From Deltaproteobacteria bacterium (lineage in GTDB: Bacteria > Bdellovibrionota > UBA2394), in assembly GCA_017302715.1 (NCBI GenBank), contig JAFLCD010000010.1:1-64000 (forward strand): a DNA stretch of 64,000 bases, in the 5' to 3' direction. A program made the position numbers and the translations under genes. Positions 36,028 through 43,691 of this stretch are shown here, in pieces. The stretch's first letter is position 1. Each line of letters begins with the position of its first letter. The notes beneath the pieces are model-generated. The model did not search any database and was not told where the DNA came from. It saw only the letters and a list, made by a program, of their open reading frames with translations.

Positions 36028-38037
36028 TTATCTTTCGCAGGAATATGGACCAACCAATGGTTTGATTTCTGCTAATTTAATAATTTCATCTTCAGTTAAT
36101 TCATGAGAAGGGACCAGGCTTGCTTGAACGTTCGTAGCGTCTACCGTTCTTCCTGCAAGATTTTGCTTTCTTGAGATTTCTAAGCCCGCTTTTGCTTGGG
36201 CATAAAATTTTTCAGCCTCATCTTGAGCATATAGAACGGCATGCTGTTGACCGTGAAGACGGAAGGTTTCGTTCTTAAGTTTTTGAAGAACCAAAGATCG
36301 AAATTCTCGAATCTCTGCACCTTCTAATTCTTCAGGAACTTTTAAATTCTCTGCAGCATCTGCTAATTTTTGAAAGTCTTTTACAGAAATCAACGTTGTA
36401 TCTGTCGTCAGATTTAAACTTTCAATCAACTTATCTGCAAAAGTATTGGCTAGTTTTGGAATTTTTGAAAAAAGTGCTTCAGGAAAATTCTTTTCAATTT
36501 CTTCTTTTTGCGTAGCGATATTCGCCTGAATTTTCTTTTGAAATTCAACGAGTTTGGGAAGAGTATTTTCCACTGAAGCTTTTACGATTTCTAAATCGGC
36601 GACTTCTTTTTTGAGCCGTTCAATCCACTTATCGTCTCTGTTAATCCAATATCGATTTTCTTCGGTTTGTAGCCGACTTTTACTATTATTTAAATCGATA
36701 GTGATCTTGCTCAGGTATTCGTTCAATCCTTTCTGTCTTGCGATATATAAACGTTTGTCGCCACTTCGACGATTCTTGCTTCCGTCGAGAGCATAATAGT
36801 TATCGGTCCATTCATTATTTTGATATCTCCAGTTCCTGTTATCCTTATTTCGAGGGTTGTAATCTTCATATTCGACAGCTAATTTGGCGACAAAATTTTT
36901 CTGCTCGCGATTCCATCTGTTACTTTCATCTTGAAAAGTGACTTCTAAACCTGTCTCATAGTTTCCATTCATCTTAGCTTCGAGATCGGTATTAGCGGCA
37001 TCTCTTTTGAAGTTAAAAGAAGCCAATGAAAAATCTTCTTCGTGATCGATAAGATTGTTGAGCTTCGTTTCAAATGGATACGAATCGCTTTTAGATTTAT
37101 GAGCGGTTATCTCATGATCTCGTTGGTAAAGTGCAAGTTTGCTTCGAATGTCACTTGCAACTCCTTGATCGTTCCAAAGCGCTTTCGTTAGTTCTTCGTG
37201 AAAAAGTTCAGTCTGTTTTAAGACTTGCTCCATACCTTTTGGATTTTCTTTGTCTGTTTTTGGATCGTAAATATCTGATAATTTTTTAAAACTATCGAAG
37301 TTCATTCCTCTTTCGATGGCTCGTTCAAGTGCCATGGTGATAAATGATTTAGCAGCAGTAGAATTTTCATCGCTGGCTTTGACGTTTGATTTCCAAAGTG
37401 ATGAATCATCCGCCGTTTTTACAACAACTGAAGTTTTTAAACTGGAATTTCTAAGGCGTACATCGATAAGGCGCAGGAGTGCCTGGAAGTTAATCTGCTC
37501 ATGAATTTTTTCATTTGATTTTGAACTTTCTTCAAGTCCTGCAAGACTGTTTGCGCGTGGATTTTTCATAAGAGCAGACGCAACTTCGTTTCCGAGGGCT
37601 AAAAGAATAGACTTATATTTCAACCGATCTTCAATGACGAGTTGAAGGGCGTGCAGACCTTTTTCTCTTACTAAGCCTGTGATTTCTGCGCTATCGATAT
37701 CGATTCCTATAATGGGACCGTATTTTTCAAGATGATAATATTTTGTAAGTCGCTCTCGTTCTTGAGGAGAAATAGTTAAGGTATCGATGGATTGACTGAT
37801 TTTTGTTCCAGCTCTTTCGATCTCGGTTCGAATTTCTGCTAATTTTTGTTCTATAGGTTTGGTGTCGACATAAAAATGAGTAGAGCGATCGATATTATAG
37901 GTATCGTTATAAATCGAAGTGTATGAAGAGTTGTCCCAGCTCTGTCGTCCCAGAACGTTGAGTCCCCAATCGGCTTGTGCGGCATTTGAAATTAATAAAA
38001 TATTCGCCAAAGAAAAATAAGTGAATCTGCTGAACAT
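36028..38037 (-). CDS. large exported coiled-coil protein, unknown
   Basis: 669 residues with signal peptide (about 1-22, ending NAAQA) and a highly charged, helical mature part; coiled coils are likely around 65-100, 430-520 and 595-640. An Asn/Arg/Tyr-rich stretch near 405-430 (DYNPRNKDNRNWRYQNNEW) is distinctive. One Cys at the C terminus (SCER). No family recognised. A strong minus-strand terminator and probable structured RNA lie 55 bp upstream of the start. Confidence 0.8.
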   Translation of the reverse strand: MFSRFTYFSLANILLISNAAQADWGLNVLGRQSWDNSSYTSIYNDTYNIDRSTHFYVDTKPIEQKLAEIRTEIERAGTKISQSIDTLTISPQERERLTKYYHLEKYGPIIGIDIDSAEITGLVREKGLHALQLVIEDRLKYKSILLALGNEVASALMKNPRANSLAGLEESSKSNEKIHEQINFQALLRLIDVRLRNSSLKTSVVVKTADDSSLWKSNVKASDENSTAAKSFITMALERAIERGMNFDSFKKLSDIYDPKTDKENPKGMEQVLKQTELFHEELTKALWNDQGVASDIRSKLALYQRDHEITAHKSKSDSYPFETKLNNLIDHEEDFSLASFNFKRDAANTDLEAKMNGNYETGLEVTFQDESNRWNREQKNFVAKLAVEYEDYNPRNKDNRNWRYQNNEWTDNYYALDGSKNRRSGDKRLYIARQKGLNEYLSKITIDLNNSKSRLQTEENRYWINRDDKWIERLKKEVADLEIVKASVENTLPKLVEFQKKIQANIATQKEEIEKNFPEALFSKIPKLANTFADKLIESLNLTTDTTLISVKDFQKLADAAENLKVPEELEGAEIREFRSLVLQKLKNETFRLHGQQHAVLYAQDEAEKFYAQAKAGLEISRKQNLAGRTVDATNVQASLVPSHELTEDEIIKLAEIKPLVGPYSCER

Positions 38038-38090
38038 AAAGTCTCCTCAAATAAATTTTGTAAACAGCTTCTATTATGCAAGTCGCGTGC

Positions 38091-38135
38091 CAAAAAAAGA
38101 AAAGGGCCAGAAGGAGGAGGATCTTCTAGCCCTTT
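38091..38135 (-). terminator. intrinsic terminator of a minus-strand transcript
   Basis: On minus: AAAGGGCTAGAAG, 9-nt loop, CTTCTGGCCCTTT, then CTTTTTTTGG. The 13-bp stem has one G-U pair on minus but a C-A mismatch on plus, favouring minus-strand transcription. Confidence 0.8.
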
Positions 38136-38300
38136 CAAGACTTGTTAATCTGCAAAGCCCGGTGGTGTCTGTGGTGTGGCAAGGCTTGGCGTATGTATGT
38201 GCGAACTTCGCAGGCTTCCAAGTCGGTGGCAGCTCTGATCCCTTGGGGGGTCAAACCGCCTTTGGTTTCTGCCGTCTCCTCACAAAATTTTTTTCTTTAT
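38091..38300 (-). ncRNA. candidate structured small RNA ending in a terminator
   Basis: Minus-strand sequence upstream of the terminator can form several helices. GGCAG...CTGCC (about 38266-38229) encloses AAACC-GGTTT and GACCC-GGGATC hairpins. GACTTG...CAAGTC encloses AAGCC...GGCTT and a GCGAA-TTCGC hairpin. No long open frame is present. It could be a stand-alone small RNA or a regulated leader of the 669-residue gene. It does not match 6S, SRP, tmRNA or RNase P signatures that I checked by eye. 5' end not determined. Confidence 0.45.
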
Positions 38301-38513
38301 AAAATAATTTCTCCCTGTTTCTGATTCCTCTAGAGGCGTATTCGCCGAGGATTCAGCTCTCTTTACAATCTTTAAAGAGTGCAAAACTCATGCCATGCAA
38401 AAAGTTCATAGATTTCAGAGTTTAGGCGTTTAAGCGAAAGAAACTGGGGAATGGATGTCTCAATGAGGAAGCGCGGATGTCGCAGATCGACTATCGAAAA
38501 TTGCTTTAAATTT
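38301..38513. other. gene-free stretch between the RNA element and the M50 protease gene
   Basis: With the RNA candidate this makes a 476-bp region without a protein gene. I see no convincing coding frame here. It probably holds the RNA promoter on minus and the 3' end of the protease transcript. Confidence 0.6.
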
Positions 38514-39218
38514 TTATCGCAGTAAAAAATTCGCCGTCGCATAGACGGGGACGGCGATCACAGTTCCTAAGATATTCATTCGAGTGACCAAATCTAAAAT
38601 GATCAGTCCAAAAAGTGCCATGCCACCATAGACGGCATTCCACTGAGTGTAGGCAAACGAGGCGCGCAGAGGAAGTAGGCGAGCGAGCATATGGTTTCCA
38701 TCGAGCGGGCCGATCGGAATGAGATTAAAAAAACAAAGCGCGAGATTTAAAACCAAAGAGATCTGAAAAAGTTTTGTAAAAATTCCGATATTTTCTACGC
38801 CAAACCACGCGGGTGCTCCGATGTTGAGCAAAATTGCAAAAATAACAGCGAGAGAAAAATTCATGAACGGGCCAGCGAGTGCGACCCAAAAAGCTCCCCA
38901 AGAATTTCGAAACTGACTGGGGTTGATGGGCACAGGTTTTGCCCAACCAAATCCAATGAGTAAAATCGCCATCGTACCGAGCGGATCAAGATGCGAAAGT
39001 GGATTCAGCGAAAGTCTGCCCATTTGATGCGGCGTATCATCGCCAAATCTTTTTGCCATATAAGCGTGGCCCCATTCGTGAAAAGTCAGAGCGGGAATCA
39101 GCGCGGCGATGAGATAAGGCAACCGAGTGACGAAATCTTCGTGAAACAGCACGACCTCATAGAAGCTGAAACGAATAAAGGTTACAATGAAAATTGAAAT
39201 GCCTTCAAAACCCACCAA
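38514..39218 (-). CDS. site-2-protease family (M50B) membrane metalloprotease
   Basis: 234-residue polytopic protein with zinc motif HEWGH (about residue 46, in LTFHEWGHAYMAKRFGDDTP) and the second motif NLIPIGPLDGNHMLARLL supplying the Asp ligand. This is the minimal M50 form without PDZ domains. Likely cleaves membrane protein segments; substrate unknown. Its 5' end overlaps the divergent aminotransferase gene by 32 bp. Confidence 0.88.
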   Translation of the reverse strand: MVGFEGISIFIVTFIRFSFYEVVLFHEDFVTRLPYLIAALIPALTFHEWGHAYMAKRFGDDTPHQMGRLSLNPLSHLDPLGTMAILLIGFGWAKPVPINPSQFRNSWGAFWVALAGPFMNFSLAVIFAILLNIGAPAWFGVENIGIFTKLFQISLVLNLALCFFNLIPIGPLDGNHMLARLLPLRASFAYTQWNAVYGGMALFGLIILDLVTRMNILGTVIAVPVYATANFLLR

Positions 39219-40398
39219 AGCGGCCCAGCTAGCGGGGCATCAAAAGCTTGCGATCGATGGTGGAGTTCCTATTCGAAGCACGCTGCTTCCGTACTCGAGA
39301 CAAAATATCAGCGAAGAAGACATCGCTTCGGTTTCAGAAGCACTCCGCTCAGACATCATTACGCGCGGACCTTATGTTCAAAACTTCGAGCGTGCTGTCG
39401 CCGATATGGTTGAGATGCCGTACGCCGTCGCTTTTTGCAATGCCACTGCCGCACTTCACGCAGTGATGGCAATGATTGGCGCCGAAAAAGGCCGAGTGAT
39501 TACTTCACCCATTACTTTTGCCGCTACTTCTAATTCTGTTTTGTATTGCAACGGCAAGGCTGAGTTTCAAGATGTAGAATCTTCGACCATGAATCTCGAT
39601 CCTCATTCGCTTAAAGATTTAAAAGACGTTGTCGGAGTCGTGCCCGTCGATTTCTCGGGAAATCCTTGTGACTACCCTGAGTTTCAAAAACTTCAGGCCA
39701 AATATAAATTTCGTTTGATATCGGATGCAGCTCATAGCTTAGGCGCGACTTTAAATAAAAAGCCTGCAGGCAGTTTTGCTGACATTACGGTTTTTAGTTT
39801 TCATCCGGTGAAATCTCTTACCACCGGAGAAGGTGGAATGGTCGTTTGCAAAAATAAAGAAGAAGCTGAATTTTTACAGCGCTTTCGAAGCCATGGAATT
39901 GTTCGCACAGAAACTCCTGGGTTTTATCGACAAGAATTCTTGGGATTTAATTACAATGTCACCGACATTCAATGTGCACTTGGACTTTCGCAATTAAAGT
40001 CGCTACCGAATTTTATTTCGCGACGAGAAGAAATCGCCATGCAGTACAATGAGTTCTTTGCGAAGTCAGATTTAGTGGATATTCCCGTACTTACCAAAGG
40101 AGCGAGATCAGCTTGGCATCTTTATCCACTGCGATTGAAGTTAGAAAAATTAACGACTGATCGAGTTCAATTTTTAAGAGCGCTAAACGCCGAAAACATT
40201 GGCGCGAATGTGCATTATATTCCCGTCTACTGGCACCCGCACTACGAGCGGATGGGCTATAAGCGCGGACTTTGCCCCAAAGCCGAGCATGAATACTTGC
40301 GAGAGATCTCCATTCCTGTTTTTCCAGGAATGACCGCCAAAGATATTTCGGATGTCTGTCAAGCAGTAGAAAAAGTTCTCGCCGCTTATTCTCGATAA
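39187..40398 (+). CDS. DegT/DnrJ/EryC1/StrS sugar aminotransferase, PseC-like
   Basis: 403-residue PLP aminotransferase for nucleotide-sugar 4-keto groups. Family landmarks: TRGPYVQNFERAVADM, NATAALHAVM, TSPITFAATSNSVLYCNG, SDAAHSLGA and the PLP-Lys segment FSFHPVKSLTTGEGG. The last two are close to PseC of pseudaminic acid synthesis. No other pse gene is nearby, so the sugar is uncertain. The start may lie a few codons downstream (MPSKPTKAA). Confidence 0.88.
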   Translation: MKIEMPSKPTKAAQLAGHQKLAIDGGVPIRSTLLPYSRQNISEEDIASVSEALRSDIITRGPYVQNFERAVADMVEMPYAVAFCNATAALHAVMAMIGAEKGRVITSPITFAATSNSVLYCNGKAEFQDVESSTMNLDPHSLKDLKDVVGVVPVDFSGNPCDYPEFQKLQAKYKFRLISDAAHSLGATLNKKPAGSFADITVFSFHPVKSLTTGEGGMVVCKNKEEAEFLQRFRSHGIVRTETPGFYRQEFLGFNYNVTDIQCALGLSQLKSLPNFISRREEIAMQYNEFFAKSDLVDIPVLTKGARSAWHLYPLRLKLEKLTTDRVQFLRALNAENIGANVHYIPVYWHPHYERMGYKRGLCPKAEHEYLREISIPVFPGMTAKDISDVCQAVEKVLAAYSR

Positions 40399-40485
40399 AA
40401 AACTTCAGGCAAAATTTTAAGCTAGTCTTGTCTTTCTCCTTAGAGGCCTTAAGTTAATTGTGTAGAATAAAATTAAAGGAGCCGA

Positions 40486-40728
40486 ATGAAATCAACTCGT
40501 CGATCGACAAATAGTTCTTCTGGTTCTGGTCTTGCGCAAGTGGCCATCTGGAAAGAGAGCAGTGATGCTCACCAACTCCATGATGTTTTTGCGAACTATT
40601 CGCAGGATGTTTTTTATGACTTCGCGAAGCCGCTTTATTTATTGGGATCACAGGGTTGGAGTCCCATGCTTAAAGCGAGTTCAGATGGAAGTTTCTTTGT
40701 TTTCTCTCTCGATGAAAAGCGCGTATAA
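40486..40728 (+). CDS. small hypothetical protein
   Basis: 80 residues, preceded by AAAGGAG at good spacing. Ser/Thr-rich start MKSTRRSTNSSSGSG, then a compact mixed segment with many aromatics. No signal, no family recognised. It precedes mutT by 9 bp and probably shares its transcript. Confidence 0.65.
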   Translation: MKSTRRSTNSSSGSGLAQVAIWKESSDAHQLHDVFANYSQDVFYDFAKPLYLLGSQGWSPMLKASSDGSFFVFSLDEKRV

Positions 40729-40737
40729 AAACAACCG

Positions 40738-41130
40738 ATGAAGGTTGTTGTTGGCATCTGCATAAAAAATAAAAAAATTTTAATGGGCAAGCGCTTAGAC
40801 TCGGATGTTTTTTACCCTGGGCACTGGGAATTTCCTGGCGGCAAAGTTGAGGCTGGTGAGAGCGATGAAGTGGCTCTTGCGAGAGAATTTAAGGAAGAGC
40901 TGGGATGTGAGATTACCTCATTTAAATTTCATACAGAGATCGAGTGGACGTATCCTAAACGCACCGTGGAGCTCAGATTTTATTTTGTAAGCATTCAACC
41001 AGATGAAATATCTCAGCTCAATCCGCAGGCGCATTCAGAATTGAGATGGCTTGAAATAGAAGAGGCCTTGAAACTTCAAGGCCTCCCTGCGAATTTAAAA
41101 TTGATCGAAAATCTGCGCGATAAAGTCTAA
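40738..41130 (+). CDS. mutT: 8-oxo-dGTP diphosphatase, Nudix family
   Basis: 130-residue Nudix hydrolase with intact box GGKVEAGESDEVALAREFKEELG (residues 36-58, glutamates REFKEE). The start VVVGICIKNKKILMGKR, middle EWTYPKRTVELRFYFV and WLEIEEA near the end match MutT, which removes oxidised dGTP. It ends exactly at the convergent gene's stop. Confidence 0.88.
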   Translation: MKVVVGICIKNKKILMGKRLDSDVFYPGHWEFPGGKVEAGESDEVALAREFKEELGCEITSFKFHTEIEWTYPKRTVELRFYFVSIQPDEISQLNPQAHSELRWLEIEEALKLQGLPANLKLIENLRDKV

Positions 41131-41589
41131 CTAGCGAACAGCGCAGACGGCACGAACGGTCTGACAAGCAGTAGAGATTTTGCCGATGTCTGAATCTGAA
41201 GGATAAGAAATTTTGCTGATCGCTGCTTTTTCGCAGGCGATATTTCCTTCTCTTGTTATTACCTTGCAGTCTGCTGTGATTTGAGCCTTAGCGCGATTTA
41301 CAGCATTTACGATTTGGTCAGCGCTTGGATAACTTAAATAAGATAGATTCTGTTTCAGATGTTCAACATCGACAGTCATCGTGATGGTAAGTCCGTCTAA
41401 ATTATTTTGATTCTGACAGTTGTCTTGAAGCATTTCATCGATCATATCGAGTTTGTATTCGATGCGATCGAGTTGAGAATAGTTTCGCGTATCTTTTCGT
41501 TCCATATTACGTCTATTCGATTGTGCTGATAAATTTTGCGTACTCGCTAAAGTAGCAATCGCCGCGGTTAAAATAAAAAATACTTTCAT
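41131..41589 (-). CDS. small exported cysteine-containing protein
   Basis: 152 residues with a clear signal peptide (about 1-22, MKVFFILTAAIATLASTQNL). The mature part has a helical segment (LDRIEYKLDMIDEMLQ) and two short related blocks, YPSADQIVNAV and YPSDSDIGKIS, with about five Cys likely in disulphides. It follows the flagellin-like cluster on minus but is separated by a 9-bp-stem hairpin and about 110 bp, so it may be transcribed separately. Confidence 0.75.
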   Translation of the reverse strand: MKVFFILTAAIATLASTQNLSAQSNRRNMERKDTRNYSQLDRIEYKLDMIDEMLQDNCQNQNNLDGLTITMTVDVEHLKQNLSYLSYPSADQIVNAVNRAKAQITADCKVITREGNIACEKAAISKISYPSDSDIGKISTACQTVRAVCAVR

Positions 41590-41616
41590 AATTTCCCCTC
41601 CATTAACTGACCCCCA

Positions 41617-41645
41617 AATACTTAGGTCCCCACGAGCTAAGTATT
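41617..41645. terminator. 9-bp hairpin between the flagellin-like cluster and the small exported gene
   Basis: AATACTTAG, 11-nt loop, CTAAGTATT, a perfect stem. On plus it is followed by ATTCTCTATTTTT. On minus there is no T run, so it is a weak terminator or an operator for the 41131-41589 gene. Confidence 0.45.
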
Positions 41646-41699
41646 ATTCTCTATTTTTAGTAGAGGATGGCGCAGTGTGTAAAGATTTATCGTTTTGGC

Positions 41700-42512
41700 T
41701 TATTGAGGAGGAGATGCCTGAACGATAAGACTTACTGAAGCCAATCGCAGCCGTAAATCATCTAGAGCGGATTTAAGATAGAAATAGGCTTCTTGAGATG
41801 CATCCAAAGTTCCTATGCTAATGTTGAATACACTTTTTTCTTCTAAAGAAACTTTTTCGCCATTCATTTCAAAAGATTTTTCTGACCACAAAAGAAGTTT
41901 TGATTTTTGCGAGGGGACTGCATTTACGCCCGTTTGATAAGAAATTGAATTGATAGCATCTACAGCTTCTTCAGCTGAGAATCGATTGAGAAAAATTCTT
42001 GCTCCGTTCAATTGAATCTCAGTGTTTTGATCGGAAGAAAGAAAAAATTCTTTTTTTGCAATTTGGCCAAAACTTCTGTCTGTAATCGGCTCTATTTTAT
42101 ACTTCATGGGGATTTCTTCTCCACCCATCGTCGACTGACTTAAGCTGGTAAACTCCAATCCGTCTTTTAAATAAAAGTATTGCTTTCGAAAGGAATCTTG
42201 AAAATCCGTTTGGTTTATAAGGCGTTTTATATCATCTAGAAAAAAAGATTTTTCTGAATTCAAATAATTTCGATCGGTAGCTCCCATGGTAGGGTTACTT
42301 GCTAGTTGAGCAAGCTCTCGTACTCGAACGAGATAATTGGTTATCATCTGAAGATTTTGGCTCGCTTCTATTCCAATGGCTCGAGCCTCATCGTTGCTGA
42401 AACGAACAAGTTCACTCTGTTCTGAAAAAGCATTTGAATTTTTAAAAAAAACAAAAAAAATAAATAAAATTAAAAAACTTTTTCTCATAAATAATTCTTC
42501 TTTCAAATTCAT
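41700..42512 (-). CDS. Sec-exported flagellin-like protein 2
   Basis: 270 residues from the ATG that overlaps the upstream stop (ATGA at 42509-42512); an ATG at 42488 (MRKSFLIL) is an alternative. A hydrophobic signal (about 11-28) precedes SEQSELVRFSNDEARAIGIE. Residues 50-105 match the flagellin N-terminal D1 helix: LQMITNYLVRVRELAQLAS, then ATDRNYLNSE and INQTDF. Residues 165-208 resemble the flagellin hook IN motif (IQLNGARIFL...AINSISYQTGVNA). The C-terminal helix (DASQEAYFYLKSALDDLRLR) matches the flagellin C-terminal D1. Both D0 ends are missing. Confidence 0.75.
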   Translation of the reverse strand: MNLKEELFMRKSFLILFIFFVFFKNSNAFSEQSELVRFSNDEARAIGIEASQNLQMITNYLVRVRELAQLASNPTMGATDRNYLNSEKSFFLDDIKRLINQTDFQDSFRKQYFYLKDGLEFTSLSQSTMGGEEIPMKYKIEPITDRSFGQIAKKEFFLSSDQNTEIQLNGARIFLNRFSAEEAVDAINSISYQTGVNAVPSQKSKLLLWSEKSFEMNGEKVSLEEKSVFNISIGTLDASQEAYFYLKSALDDLRLRLASVSLIVQASPPQ

Positions 42513-43681
42513 CGTGGAGGACAATTTCCTAAAATGGGAGTTATTTGACTACGATGCAAATGAGTTTGCATAATAGCTGCATCTAGTTGGGCTAATGCCC
42601 AACTAGCTTTTGTTTGCGTAGAAATTTCTGTCTTAAGAATATTTTGCTGGTTACGCTCTATTATTCGTTCTTCAGAGAGGTCAAAAAGAGACGAGTTTAT
42701 CTTCAACTTAAAAGGGCTTGAAGATCGGAGTTTAAATTTTCCAAAAAATGTTTGTTTTCCCGCATTGATTTTTCCACCAAATATCTTCGAGGCTTCAGGA
42801 GTGAGGAAGAAACTGATATTTCGTCCATCGGCAGCTGTCAGTAAAATATTTTCTGTCGATCCTATTGCTAAACTCGCCTTAACGGCTGTCGAGCTTGAAA
42901 TAAAATTAATAGCCGATATGAAGTTAGGCAAAGTACTAACGTTACCCGTGATAGATACTCCATTAATTTTGAATTCACCTGCTTTCAGTGATTGATTGGA
43001 ATTTCCAGTAAAGTTTAAATTCTTAAACTCCACTTCTGTAGGTCGTACCTCGCTGTAGACTTGAGTGAAGCTAGCTTGAGCATTAATACGCTTCGCAATA
43101 GCAATTGAGCTGACAAGATTTCCATCTACAGAAATCGTATCTTCGTTGGCTGTAGGTGCTTCAATAAGAATGTCGTTGAGCAAAAAATTTCCAAATGAGT
43201 AAGAATTATCTTTAGGCTCAATTGTAAGAAAAATTTCAGCAAGACTTCCCATAATGCTTAAATCGAAAGGTTCTATTCTATAATTAATCGGAACATTCAC
43301 TTGATCGATCGCTGAATGGCGTAAAGTTCTAAATTGAAGCCCGTCTTTAAAAAAAGCGTAAGTGTCGCCAAATGTATCTGTAAATGAAGCGCGTGTAATA
43401 AGTTCAAAAATCTCTTCATTTTTTTTGGCGTATGTAATTTGTAAAAATTGACGATCAGCCGTTCCCAAGGTGCTGTTGGCAGCTTGAATAGCGAGTTCTC
43501 TTTGATGGTTAAGGATTTCAGTTAAACGAATCAGGATCCGTTCCGCCTTTTCGCCAATAGCGTTGGCTTCTTGGCAGGTAAAGCGTAGTTCGGCTTGGGT
43601 TGCCGCTGAGGTTGCTTCACTTAAAGTTAGATTGATTAAGCAAAGGAACACAAAAATTTTGAGTTTAGAAATAAATTTCAT
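42509..43681 (-). CDS. Sec-exported flagellin-like protein 1
   Basis: 390 residues with signal peptide (about 1-26, KIFVFLCLINLTLSEATSA). Flagellin D1-like N-helix at 36-104: AERILIRLTEILNHQRELAI, then QAANSTLGTADRQFLQ and ELITRASF, closely paralleling RMRELAVQAANGT...DR of flagellins. Two hook-IN-like repeats at about 165-215 and 233-290 (AGEFKINGVSITGNVSTLPN, then LLTAADGRNISF). The C-terminal D1-like helix is QTKASWALAQLDAAIMQTHL. The canonical D0 ends and the type III export signal are absent. Lies between the FliD-like gene (10-bp gap) and its smaller homologue. Confidence 0.78.
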   Translation of the reverse strand: MKFISKLKIFVFLCLINLTLSEATSAATQAELRFTCQEANAIGEKAERILIRLTEILNHQRELAIQAANSTLGTADRQFLQITYAKKNEEIFELITRASFTDTFGDTYAFFKDGLQFRTLRHSAIDQVNVPINYRIEPFDLSIMGSLAEIFLTIEPKDNSYSFGNFLLNDILIEAPTANEDTISVDGNLVSSIAIAKRINAQASFTQVYSEVRPTEVEFKNLNFTGNSNQSLKAGEFKINGVSITGNVSTLPNFISAINFISSSTAVKASLAIGSTENILLTAADGRNISFFLTPEASKIFGGKINAGKQTFFGKFKLRSSSPFKLKINSSLFDLSEERIIERNQQNILKTEISTQTKASWALAQLDAAIMQTHLHRSQITPILGNCPPR

Positions 43682-43691
43682 AGATATCCTT

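Noticed and set aside
38140-38165. GEMM (c-di-GMP-I) riboswitch, because of GCAAAGCC on plus
   Set aside because: The preceding stem and the GGTAGGTAGC receptor-like block are absent.
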